Assembly: GCF_050038885.1 (NCBI RefSeq)
Contig: NZ_CP143624.1
Location: 9,176,001 to 9,240,000 of the forward strand
Reading direction: 5' to 3'
Length of the DNA: 64,000 nucleotides
Source of the DNA: Myxococcus flavus
GTDB lineage: Bacteria > Myxococcota > Myxococcia > Myxococcales > Myxococcaceae
Position 1 is the stretch's first letter, and the number at the start of each line of letters is the position of its first letter. Positions 33,684-45,379 of this stretch are shown here, one piece after another. A program made the translations under genes and the position numbers. The notes under the pieces were generated by a model, which was not told the origin of the DNA, ran no database searches, and was given only the letters and a program-made list of their open reading frames with translations.

Positions 33684-34982
33684 TCACTTCTTCTGGTTCA
33701 GGGCGCGGAACACCGACTTGCCAGCGTAGCGGGCCGCGGCCCCGAGCTCGCCTTCGATGCGCAGCAGCTGGTTGTACTTCGCGATGCGGTCCGAGCGGGA
33801 CGCCGAGCCCGTCTTGATCTGCCCGCAGTCCAGGGCCACCGCCAGGTCGGCGATGGTGGTGTCCTCCGTCTCGCCGGAGCGGTGGCTCATGACGGACGTG
33901 TAACCGGCCCGGTGCGCCATGCGCACGGCGTCGAAGGTCTCCGTCAGGGTGCCAATCTGGTTCACCTTCACCAGGATGGAGTTGGCCGTGCCCGACTCGA
34001 TGCCGCGGCTCAGCCGCTCCACGTTGGTGACGAAGAGGTCGTCGCCCACCAGCTGCATGCGCGAGCCCAGCGCGTCGGTGAGCTTCTTCCAGCCCTCCCA
34101 GTCATCCTCCGCCATGCCGTCCTCGATGGAGATGATGGGGTAGCGCTCCGCCAGGCCGCGGTAGTACTCGAGCAGGCCGGTCGAGTCGTACTCCTTGCCC
34201 TCGCCCTTCAGCTTGTACTTCTTGCTGCCCTTGTCGAAGAACTCGCTGGCCGCCACGTCCAGGGCCAGGAAGAGCTGCTCACCCGCCTTGAAGCCCGCCT
34301 GGTCGATGGCCTCCATGATGAGCTTCAGCGCCTCTTCGTTGGCCGGCAGGTCCGGGGCGTAGCCGCCCTCGTCGCCCACGCCCGTGGCCAGCTTGCGGCC
34401 CTTGAGAATCTTCTTCAGCGCGTGGAACACCTCGGCGCCCCAGCGCAGGCCCTCCGCGAAGGAGGACGCGCCAGCGGGCACCACCATGAACTCCTGCACG
34501 TCCACGCGCGTGTCCGCGTGCGCGCCGCCGTTGAGGATGTTCATCAGCGGCACCGGCAGGGTGCGCGCCTGCACGCCGCCCACGTAGCGGTACAGCGGCA
34601 GCCCGTGCGCGTCCGCCGCCGCGCGCGCGGCCGCCATGGACACCGCGAGGATGGCGTTGGCGCCCAGCTTGCTCTTGGTGGGCGTGCCGTCCAGCTCCAG
34701 CATCCGCTGGTCCACCACGAACTGGTCCGCCGCGTCCGTGCCGATGAGCGCCGGCGCGATGACGTCCACCACGTTCTTCACGGCCTTCTGCACGCCCTTG
34801 CCCAGGTAGCGCTGCTTGTCGCCGTCCCGCAGCTCGATGGCCTCGTGCTCGCCGGTGGACGCACCGGACGGCACCGCGGCACGGCCACGGGCGCCACCTA
34901 CCAGGTGGACCTCCGCCTCCACGGTGGGATTGCCACGAGAGTCGAGCACTTCGCGCGCCAGAATCTGAGAAATCTCGGTCAT
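33684..34982 (-). CDS. eno: enolase
   Basis: 432 residues, full family length. Converts 2-phosphoglycerate to phosphoenolpyruvate in glycolysis. N-terminal signature ILDSRGNPTVE appears as VLDSRGNPTVEAEV; active-site parts are GASTGEHEA, the catalytic Glu region, SIEDGMAEDDWEGW with metal ligands, and SHRSGETEDTTIADLAVAL. Nothing is missing. First gene of the eno-surE-nlpD-like set; its ATG is about 40 bp from the divergent ADP-ribosylglycohydrolase-like gene, so the promoters share a short region. Confidence 0.98.
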   Translation of the reverse strand: MTEISQILAREVLDSRGNPTVEAEVHLVGGARGRAAVPSGASTGEHEAIELRDGDKQRYLGKGVQKAVKNVVDVIAPALIGTDAADQFVVDQRMLELDGTPTKSKLGANAILAVSMAAARAAADAHGLPLYRYVGGVQARTLPVPLMNILNGGAHADTRVDVQEFMVVPAGASSFAEGLRWGAEVFHALKKILKGRKLATGVGDEGGYAPDLPANEEALKLIMEAIDQAGFKAGEQLFLALDVAASEFFDKGSKKYKLKGEGKEYDSTGLLEYYRGLAERYPIISIEDGMAEDDWEGWKKLTDALGSRMQLVGDDLFVTNVERLSRGIESGTANSILVKVNQIGTLTETFDAVRMAHRAGYTSVMSHRSGETEDTTIADLAVALDCGQIKTGSASRSDRIAKYNQLLRIEGELGAAARYAGKSVFRALNQKK

Positions 34983-35022
34983 AGGCGGCCGTTTCTAGAA
35001 GACGCCCCAGGGTCGGGCAAGC

Positions 35023-36132
35023 ATGGTCGCAGCCCGCGCTGCTACAGTGTCCACCCGTCGAATGCCCCCGCCCCAACGCCGCCCCGCCGTGAAGGGGCCC
35101 GACCCATTGCTCGCTCAACGGCGCCGCGGCGCGCTGCTGGGCATGGCCGTGGGAAATGCCCTGGCCGTGCCCACCGCGCACCGGCCCTTCATGGCCGTTC
35201 CATTTCCCAAGCAGGCGGAAGGGCCCTACGTGAAGCTGATGGGCGGCGGGCCGCATGAGCTGCGTCGCGGACAGGTGACGGAAGAGGTCCAGCTCGCGGC
35301 CTGCCTGGGCCACAGCCTCCGGGCCCTCCGCCGCTACGACGCCGCGGACGCACTGCGTCGTTACTGCGCCTGGCAGCCCCATGCCTTCGACGTCAGCGAG
35401 CCCATGATGGCGGTACTCGAGGACTGCCAGACCTCCGGCTTCCCGCCCCTGGGCGCGGGCCGGCGCGTGTGGCTGCGCGCGTTCCGGCGGCCCGCGGAGG
35501 CCGGGAGCCTGGCTCGCACGGCGCCCCTGGGCGTGTACCTGGCGCGGGACGCGGCCGCGCGCACCCAGGCCTCCCTGGAGGACTCCGCCCTCACCCACTA
35601 CGACCCGCGCTGCCAGCTCGCCTGCGCGGCCTTCAACGCGGCCATCGGCCACGCCGTCACCCACGGTGCCGGCCTGAAGGCCTCGGACCTCATCACCGCC
35701 GCGGAGTCGGGGCTCCTGCTGGCCGGCGCCGCGCTCGGGCACTCCGCCAGCGACCACGTGCAGGAGGTGACCTTCGCCGCCGCCCTCCTCCGCGAGGACC
35801 TGGCGGCGGCCCAGCAGGAGGACCCCATGCTCTACGGGCCGGAGCTGCACCTCCACCGGCCCCAGCACGCGGTGAGGGTCGCCTTCAGGCTGGCCTTCTG
35901 GGAGCTGCTCCACGCCCCCAGCGCCGAGGCCGCCCTGCTGGACGTCGTCCACCGGGGAGGCGACACGGAGGCCCATGCCACGATCACGGGCGCGCTCGTG
36001 GGCGCCTTCCATGGCGAACAGGCCCTTCCCGAGGAGTGGCGCAGACAGGTGCTGGAGGCCCTGGCCACCGTCAAGGGGCCGCTGTGGGACGTCTACCACC
36101 CGCGCCACCTGCTGGCCCTGGCCCAGGAGTGA
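35023..36132 (+). CDS. ADP-ribosylglycohydrolase (DraG/ARH)-like protein with altered metal motifs
   Basis: 369 residues. The all-helical ARH fold is suggested by GALLGMAVGNALAVPTA (about 37-53; family GxxxGDALG) and by the closing GGDTEAHATITGALVGA (family GGDTDTxAAIxGALxGA). The first metal motif, normally TDDT, reads VTEEV, and the terminal GGDTDT has Glu-Ala after Asp-Thr. So two magnesium positions are changed. It may be an inactive or substrate-shifted member. The ATG at 35023 or the one at 35062 (MPPPQRRPAV) could be the start. Divergent from eno. Confidence 0.75.
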   Translation: MVAARAATVSTRRMPPPQRRPAVKGPDPLLAQRRRGALLGMAVGNALAVPTAHRPFMAVPFPKQAEGPYVKLMGGGPHELRRGQVTEEVQLAACLGHSLRALRRYDAADALRRYCAWQPHAFDVSEPMMAVLEDCQTSGFPPLGAGRRVWLRAFRRPAEAGSLARTAPLGVYLARDAAARTQASLEDSALTHYDPRCQLACAAFNAAIGHAVTHGAGLKASDLITAAESGLLLAGAALGHSASDHVQEVTFAAALLREDLAAAQQEDPMLYGPELHLHRPQHAVRVAFRLAFWELLHAPSAEAALLDVVHRGGDTEAHATITGALVGAFHGEQALPEEWRRQVLEALATVKGPLWDVYHPRHLLALAQE

Positions 36133-36234
36133 GCCAGGCCCCTGGATGCGCGAAGCCCGCGGGGCCGTCCTGGAGAGGACCGCCACCGCGGGCTCGGGGA
36201 CACACGGGCGCGGCCGTCAGGCCGCACGCCACGG

Positions 36235-36411
36235 TCAGGCCAGCAGGTCGATGACCACCACGCCCCGCTGGGGCTTGTCGTCTTCCGTCTCGGTGCGGCG
36301 ACGAGGACGCTCGTCCGGTGCGGGGAGCGGGAGCTCCACCACCGGCCGCTCGTGCTCCTCGCGGCGGCGCTCACGGCGCTTGATTTCTTCAATGATGAAG
36401 GCGTCGAGCAT
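36235..36411 (-). CDS. small hypothetical protein, 58 residues
   Basis: A short frame begins MLDAFIIEEIKRR and ends VVVIDLLA. The composition is strongly coding: a basic/acidic helix (RRERRREEHERP), a proline stretch (VVELPLPAPDERP), and a hydrophobic C-terminal strand. I believe similar small proteins starting MLDAFIIEEI occur across myxobacteria, from memory. There is no signal peptide or membrane segment. Function is unknown; the helix may bind a partner. The A/T-richer DNA just upstream (36420-36500) is a plausible promoter. It is convergent with the ADP-ribosylglycohydrolase-like gene. Confidence 0.7.
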   Translation of the reverse strand: MLDAFIIEEIKRRERRREEHERPVVELPLPAPDERPRRRTETEDDKPQRGVVVIDLLA

Positions 36412-36837
36412 GGGTCTTCCGTCTCCCTCAGCCTACGTACCCCGATGTACGCCCAACCCGCCCCAATACCATTTCCACCAATATCAGATGCAAATTAAGA
36501 ACCCCGGTTCTTCGCTGGGTACGTTGCAGCCATCTCGCACGGTTGCTCGTCTGCCACCCGACACCTGAGCCAGGGCACCCAGGGCAGAAATGTCGTGGAG
36601 GCCGAAAATCCCGTCGGGACGATGTTCATTTTAATGCCCTCGGAGCAGCCCGCAAGCGGACCGTCCCCAGGGCATTACTCCTTGTATCCCGCGTGGCAAC
36701 CACCCTTTTCACGGCCCTGCCCGGCTGCTTGCTGGCGTGAAGCCTGTCCCAGGGTCCTCGACGACATCGGGCGGCCGGCGGGCGAAGGTGGAATCGCCAG
36801 CGGGCCGCCCGGGGTGTGTCGTTGCGGACGCCGTGCG
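36412..36837. other. gene-free interval, locally A/T-richer, with a palindrome
   Basis: I see no credible gene. The part from 36440 to 36500 is clearly less GC-rich than its surroundings and likely holds the promoter for the small minus-strand gene ending at 36411. A palindrome AAGAACC-CC-GGTTCTT occupies 36497-36512. The remaining bases to 36837 show short open frames without recognisable domains. Confidence 0.5.
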
Positions 36838-37263
36838 TCAGGGCGCCTCGAAGCGGCGCTTGAAAGCGTCCAGCATCTTCGGGAGCGAGGTCTCCACCAG
36901 GGCGTTGACGACGCTCTTGGGGACCAGGGCGCCCAGGGCCATCTCCACGGTGTAGGTGGCCTTGGTCCTCCCCTCGCCCTCCGGCTCCAGGACCCAGCTG
37001 CCCTTGTTGTCCTTCATGAACTCGCCCTTGATGTAGGACCAGGACATGCGGGAGGGCCGCTCCTCGGTGACGTGGATGGAGTAGCTGATGGTCTTCACCA
37101 CATCCACCTTGTAGTGGACGTCCACCGTGTTGCCCTTGCGGTTGTCGGTGCGGATCTCCTTCACCTCCGGAAGGAACTCCGGGTAGCGCTCGTACTGGGT
37201 GATGACGTCGAAGACCTTCTCGATGGGGGCGTTGACGACGATGGTGCGCGAGGCGCCAGGCAT
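36838..37263 (-). CDS. SRPBCC/START-like (COQ10-type) lipid-binding protein
   Basis: 141 residues. The START-like helix-grip fold is visible: VNAPIEKVFDVITQYERYPEFLPEVKE (about 10-36), a central beta-sheet, and a long C-terminal helix (VVNALVETSLPKMLDAFKRRF). This is the polyketide cyclase/COQ10-like branch that binds hydrophobic ligands, possibly quinones. There is no catalytic signature. Cytosolic. It lies 41 bp downstream of glpX on the same strand and may share its transcript. Confidence 0.85.
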   Translation of the reverse strand: MPGASRTIVVNAPIEKVFDVITQYERYPEFLPEVKEIRTDNRKGNTVDVHYKVDVVKTISYSIHVTEERPSRMSWSYIKGEFMKDNKGSWVLEPEGEGRTKATYTVEMALGALVPKSVVNALVETSLPKMLDAFKRRFEAP

Positions 37264-37304
37264 GGATTCCTCCAGGGGGCGTGAGGCGAGGTGGGTGCGG
37301 CGTC

Positions 37305-38270
37305 CTAGAAAGCGTACCCCGGCTTCTTGTCGAACTTGTGCATGGACTGGATGAAGCGGACCGTGCCCGTCTTGCTGCGCATGACGACGGAGTGCGTCTC
37401 GCAGCCGCCGCCGAAGAAGCGCACGCCCTTGAGGAAGTCGCCGGTGGTGACGCCCGAGGCCGCGAACATGACCTCACCCTTGGCCAGCTCCTCGGCGGTG
37501 TAGATCTTCGAGATGTCGGTGATGCCCATCTTCTTGGCGCGCTCGATTTCACCCTGGTTGCGGGGAACGAGCCGGCCCTGCATGTCACCGCCGGTGGCGC
37601 GGATGGCGGCCGCGGCGATGACGCCCTCGGGCGCGCCGCCAATGCCCATCAGCACCTCCACGCCCGTGTTGTCGAAGCACGTGGCGATGGCGCCGGCCAC
37701 GTCACCGTCCTCGATGAGCCGGATGCGGGCACCCGCGGCGCGAATCTCCTTGATGAGGTCGGTGTGCCGCTCGCGGTCCAGCACCACCACCGTGAGGTCC
37801 TCCACGTAGACCTTCATCTTCTCCGCGATGGCGCGCAGGTTCTCCGTGGGCGTCTTGCGCAGGTCGATGGCGCCCCGGGCGCGCGGGCCCACGGCCAGCT
37901 TCTCCATGTAAGTGTCGGGGGCGTTGAGCAGGTTGCCCTTGCTCGCCATGGCCACCACGGAGATGGAGCCCGGACGGCCGTAGGCGCACAGGTTGGTGCC
38001 CTCCAGCGGGTCCAGGGCGATGTCCACCTCGGGCGCGCCATCACCCCGCTTGCCCACCTTCTCGCCGATGTAGAGCATGGGCGCCTCGTCGCGCTCGCCC
38101 TCGCCGATGACGACCGTGCCGTCGATCTGCAGCGCGTCGAAGGCGCGGCGCATCGCGTCCACGGCGGCCTGGTCCGACTCGTTCTTGCTGCCGCGGCCCA
38201 TCAGTCGCGCGGAGGCGATGGCCGCCATCTCGGTGACGCGCACGACCTCCATTGCCAGGTTGCGATCCAT
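37305..38270 (-). CDS. glpX: class II fructose-1,6-bisphosphatase
   Basis: 321 residues. Hydrolyses fructose-1,6-bisphosphate in gluconeogenesis. GlpX signatures include the N-terminal MDRNLAMEVVRVTE, the metal-binding GEGERDEAP and DPLEGTNLCA, the phosphate-binding GIGGAPEGVIAAAA, and the C-terminal GGCETHSVVMRS. The length is normal. With eno about 4 kb away, central carbon genes are prominent here. The thioesterase stop lies 29 bp upstream, so these two plus the START-like gene may form one transcript. Confidence 0.97.
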   Translation of the reverse strand: MDRNLAMEVVRVTEMAAIASARLMGRGSKNESDQAAVDAMRRAFDALQIDGTVVIGEGERDEAPMLYIGEKVGKRGDGAPEVDIALDPLEGTNLCAYGRPGSISVVAMASKGNLLNAPDTYMEKLAVGPRARGAIDLRKTPTENLRAIAEKMKVYVEDLTVVVLDRERHTDLIKEIRAAGARIRLIEDGDVAGAIATCFDNTGVEVLMGIGGAPEGVIAAAAIRATGGDMQGRLVPRNQGEIERAKKMGITDISKIYTAEELAKGEVMFAASGVTTGDFLKGVRFFGGGCETHSVVMRSKTGTVRFIQSMHKFDKKPGYAF

Positions 38271-38299
38271 GTGTGTGCTCCTTGGTATGCCGGAAGGGT

Positions 38300-38728
38300 T
38301 CAGGTGGAACGGGAAGAGCCCGGGGAAGGCTCGGGGGTTTCGAGCAGCCGGATGAGGGAATCCGGCAACCGCGTCGGCTTGCCGTCGCGCCCCACGCAGG
38401 CGTGACGCGTCATCCCGGTGCAGAGCAGCGTGCGTGGCGCACCGTCGCGGAACAGCGCGTAGGTGAACACGATCGACGCGCGGCGCAACTCGCTCACGGT
38501 GGTTTGGATGACCAGCAAATCGTCGTAGCGCGCGGATGCCTTGTACTGGCAGCTCGCCTCGGCCACCGGTAGCAGGGCACCCGAGCGCTCCAGCTCGGCG
38601 TAACTGCCCCCGCGTGCGCGGAAGTACTCACTGCGCGCGAACTCGAAATAGCGGAAGTAATTCGCGTAGTAGACGACACCCATCTGATCGGTGTCGCCGT
38701 AGATGACGCGAAGACGGGCCTCGACCAT
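38300..38728 (-). CDS. YbgC/FadM-type acyl-CoA thioesterase (hotdog fold)
   Basis: 142 residues from the ATG giving MVEARLRVIYGDTDQMG; an upstream in-frame start would add an unrelated N-terminus. The hotdog signature is YGDTDQMGVVYYANYFRYFE, with the catalytic Asp in YGDTDQMG and the hydrophobic helix after it. Such enzymes hydrolyse short or medium acyl-CoA, or in the YbgC case associate with the Tol-Pal system. No tol gene is adjacent. Divergent from the phosphatase gene (starts 98 bp apart). Confidence 0.9.
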   Translation of the reverse strand: MVEARLRVIYGDTDQMGVVYYANYFRYFEFARSEYFRARGGSYAELERSGALLPVAEASCQYKASARYDDLLVIQTTVSELRRASIVFTYALFRDGAPRTLLCTGMTRHACVGRDGKPTRLPDSLIRLLETPEPSPGSSRST

Positions 38729-38826
38729 GAAGCCGGCGACCCTAACAGCGCGATGTGCCCTGTCCAAGCCGTCACACGCGTTGTTGGTTGCTTCTCACCA
38801 TCCCGCCGGAGATGGTTCTCGTCCCA

Positions 38827-40440
38827 ATGATTCGCGCACTCGCCCTCGCCGCGGCGCTGGCCGCCCTGCCCGCACTTGCCCGACCTCCCAGGCTTACGCT
38901 CCTCATCAGCGTGGACGCGCTCGGCAGTGACGTGCTGCTGCGCAACCGGCACCGGCTGAAGGGCGGCCTGGGCCAGCTCCTCGCCCAGGGCGCGTACTTT
39001 CCTTATGCCCGCTACGGCTATGCCGAATGCCGCACCGCGCCCGGCCACTCCACGCTGTCCACGGGCGCGAACCCGTGGCGGCACGGCATCGTGGACAACC
39101 GGTGGGTGGACCGCTCGACGATGAAGCGCGTCTTCGCGTTCGCGGACGACGCCCACCCGGTGTTGGAGGCGCCCCAGACGCCCGGTCAGGACTCGGGGCC
39201 GGCGCACCTCCAGGCGGAGACGCTGGCGGACCGCCTGCGCCTGGCGACGCAGGAGCGGGGCAAGGCCGTGGCGCTGTCCCTCAAGTCCCACGCGGCCATC
39301 CCCCTGGCCGGCCGCGCGGGCCAGGCATGGTGGTTCAACACGAGCGTGGGCAAGTTCGTCACCGGCACCTGGTACACGAAGGAGTTCCCGGCCTGGGTGA
39401 AGGCGCTCAACGAGCGGAAGCTACCCGAGGCGTCCTTCCACAAGAAGTGGGAGCTGATGCGGCCCGCCTCGGAGTACGTGGGCGAGGACGACGTCCCTTC
39501 CGAGGCGGACGTCTACGGCCTGGGCCGCACCTTCCCACATCCGCTGGACGGAGGGCTCCCCTCGCCCGGCCCCACCTTCTACAAGGCCTTCGGCGTCTCT
39601 CCGGACTCCCATGACGTGCTGGTGGAGGCCGCGAAGGCGGCCATCGCGGGCGAGGGCCTGGGCAAGGACGACGTGCCCGACCTGCTGGCGGTGAGCTTCA
39701 CCGGGACGGACCTCGTGTTCCATGAGTACGGCCCCTACTCGTGGGAGATGCAGGACTCGCTGCTGCGGCTGGACCGGGCGATGGGCCAGCTCATCGCCGC
39801 CGCCGAGCGCGCCGCGGGGGGACGGGCCAACCTGGTCATCGCGCTGTCAGCGGACCACGGCGGCGCCGCGGCACCAGAGCAGTGGGCGGCGACGGGCCTG
39901 CCCGCCCGGCGGGTGAACCCGGTGCAACTGGCGGAGGGCCTCACCCAGGCGCTGCGTCAGCAGTTCGGGGGCGACGTGACGGCCACGTTCGAGCAACTGG
40001 ACGTGTACCTGGGAGGCAAGACGCACCAGGGCGGCGCGGTGGACGCGACGGTGCGGCGCGCCGCCGCGGCGTGGCTGGCGAAGCACCCGGCCCTGGTGAC
40101 GGCCGTCGCGAGCGATGACCTGTTCACCGCGACGGACGCCGGGGGCTACCTTGCGGGCATGCGCAAGAGCTACTACGCCGGGCGCAGTGGCGACGTGCTC
40201 GTCATGGCGCGCCCCTTCCACCTGCTCTACGCGGACGCGGACGGCACCAACCACGGCACGCCCCACGCGTATGACGCCCAGGTGCCCATGGTGTTCGCGG
40301 GCAAGGGCGTGAAGCCGGGGATGTACCTGGAGGAGATAGACCCCGTGGACTTCGCCCCCACCCTGGCGGCGCTCCTGGAGATGGGCATGCCCGCGTCGGC
40401 GGAGGGCAAGCCGCGCTTCGAGGTGCTCACGGGCAAGTGA
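38827..40440 (+). CDS. PafA-like alkaline phosphatase (exported phosphomonoesterase)
   Basis: 537 residues with a signal peptide (about 1-18; MIRALALAAALAALPALARP). The alkaline-phosphatase superfamily metal site is complete: Asp in ISVDALGSD, Thr nucleophile region CRTAPGHSTL, Asp/His in SFTGTDLVFHEYGP, Asp-His in SADHGG, and a late His in TNHGTPHAYDAQVP. A Thr nucleophile and this motif order match PafA (Elizabethkingia/Chryseobacterium) rather than Ser-type PhoA. It is expected to act in the periplasm or be secreted, freeing phosphate. An ATG 15 nt upstream (MVLVPMIRAL) is an alternative. A PHO-type operator is not evident. Confidence 0.88.
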   Translation: MIRALALAAALAALPALARPPRLTLLISVDALGSDVLLRNRHRLKGGLGQLLAQGAYFPYARYGYAECRTAPGHSTLSTGANPWRHGIVDNRWVDRSTMKRVFAFADDAHPVLEAPQTPGQDSGPAHLQAETLADRLRLATQERGKAVALSLKSHAAIPLAGRAGQAWWFNTSVGKFVTGTWYTKEFPAWVKALNERKLPEASFHKKWELMRPASEYVGEDDVPSEADVYGLGRTFPHPLDGGLPSPGPTFYKAFGVSPDSHDVLVEAAKAAIAGEGLGKDDVPDLLAVSFTGTDLVFHEYGPYSWEMQDSLLRLDRAMGQLIAAAERAAGGRANLVIALSADHGGAAAPEQWAATGLPARRVNPVQLAEGLTQALRQQFGGDVTATFEQLDVYLGGKTHQGGAVDATVRRAAAAWLAKHPALVTAVASDDLFTATDAGGYLAGMRKSYYAGRSGDVLVMARPFHLLYADADGTNHGTPHAYDAQVPMVFAGKGVKPGMYLEEIDPVDFAPTLAALLEMGMPASAEGKPRFEVLTGK

Positions 40441-40534
40441 AGACCGCGTCGCGGCCTTCCGCCCGCCTGCGCTGGGACTGAATGGAGCGATGGCGGGAGG
40501 CGCTCGAGCCGGATGCGCCTCCCCGGCTCGCGTG

Positions 40535-41416
40535 CTACGCCGGCTTCGGCTGCTTGCGCGAGGGCCGCTTCGCGGCGGCGGAGATTTCCAGCGACAGGTC
40601 CATGGCCCGCGCCGAGTGCGTCAGCGCGCCCATGGAGACGAAGTCGATGCCCAGCTTCGCCAGGCGGGGCAGCCGGTCCAGCGTGACGCCGCCAGAGACC
40701 TCGAGCGGAACGCGGCCCGCTGCCAGCTTCACGGCCTCGCGAATCTGCGCGTCGTCCATGTTGTCGAGCATCACCACGTCGGCGCCATGCTCGATGGCCT
40801 CCGCGAGCTGCTTGAGGTTGGTGACCTCGATCTCCACCTTGCACAGCCGCGGGCCGTTGAGCTTCGCGCGGCGCAGCGCCTCCGCGATGGAGCCGCCCAC
40901 CGCGGCGATGTGGTTGTCCTTGATGAGGACGCCATCGAAGAGGCCGAAGCGGTGGTTGGAGGCGCCGCCCATGCGGACGGCGTCCTTGGCCACGGTGCGC
41001 ATGCCCGGCGGCGTCTTGCGCGTGTCCAGGACGCGCAGCTTGGAGCCGCGCACCGACGTCACCGCCTGCTGCGCCAGCGTGGCGATGCCCGCGGCCCGCT
41101 GCACGATGTTGAGCGCGGTGCGCTCCGCCGCGAGCAGCGAGCGCATCCGGCCATGACAGCGCGCGGCGACCATCTTCGGTTTGATCTCCTGGCCGTCGCG
41201 GCGCAGCAGCTCCACCTCGACGTTCGGGTCGACCGTCTTGAAGACGCGGACGAAGGCATCCAGGCCCGCGAGCACCAACTGCTCCTTGGCAACCAACTCC
41301 GCGCTGCCCTCGTAGTCGGGAGGGATGAGGGCCTGCGAGGTGACGTCACCCGCCGCCCCCAGGTCCTCATCGAGTGCGAGCGCGATGAGCCGGTCGAGGT
41401 ATTCCTGCTGCTGCAC
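40535..41416 (-). CDS. nadC: nicotinate-nucleotide pyrophosphorylase (quinolinate phosphoribosyltransferase)
   Basis: 293 residues. Makes nicotinate mononucleotide from quinolinate and PRPP in NAD synthesis. Family motifs are EDLGAAGDVTS near the N-terminus, ERTALNIVQRAAGIAT, TRKTPPGMR, and the C-terminal VMLDNM, LEVSGGVTLD and VSMGALTHS. The GTG start has AGGAGG 4-5 nt upstream. It follows valS by 11 bp and is likely co-transcribed. The C-terminus has a short extra Lys/Arg/Pro tail (KRPSRKQPKPA). Confidence 0.97.
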   Translation of the reverse strand: MQQQEYLDRLIALALDEDLGAAGDVTSQALIPPDYEGSAELVAKEQLVLAGLDAFVRVFKTVDPNVEVELLRRDGQEIKPKMVAARCHGRMRSLLAAERTALNIVQRAAGIATLAQQAVTSVRGSKLRVLDTRKTPPGMRTVAKDAVRMGGASNHRFGLFDGVLIKDNHIAAVGGSIAEALRRAKLNGPRLCKVEIEVTNLKQLAEAIEHGADVVMLDNMDDAQIREAVKLAAGRVPLEVSGGVTLDRLPRLAKLGIDFVSMGALTHSARAMDLSLEISAAAKRPSRKQPKPA

Positions 41417-41427
41417 GTCTCCTCCTG

Positions 41428-45315
<3,888 letters not shown>

Positions 45316-45323
45316 TGAAAACG

Positions 45324-45348
45324 GCCGGCCCCGGAGACCGGGGCCGGC
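45324..45348 (-). terminator. strong hairpin with T run between romR and the valS start codon
   Basis: An uninterrupted 11-bp stem (GCCGGCCCCGG with CCGGGGCCGGC) closes a 3-nt loop and is followed on the minus strand by CGTTTTCA and then the valS ATG, 8 nt after the stem. It looks like a Rho-independent terminator of romR, or an attenuator controlling valS, because it occupies the place where the valS Shine-Dalgarno would be. Confidence 0.75.
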
Positions 45349-45379
45349 GGAAGGTCAGAAGGTTACGGCGCCAGGCGCC

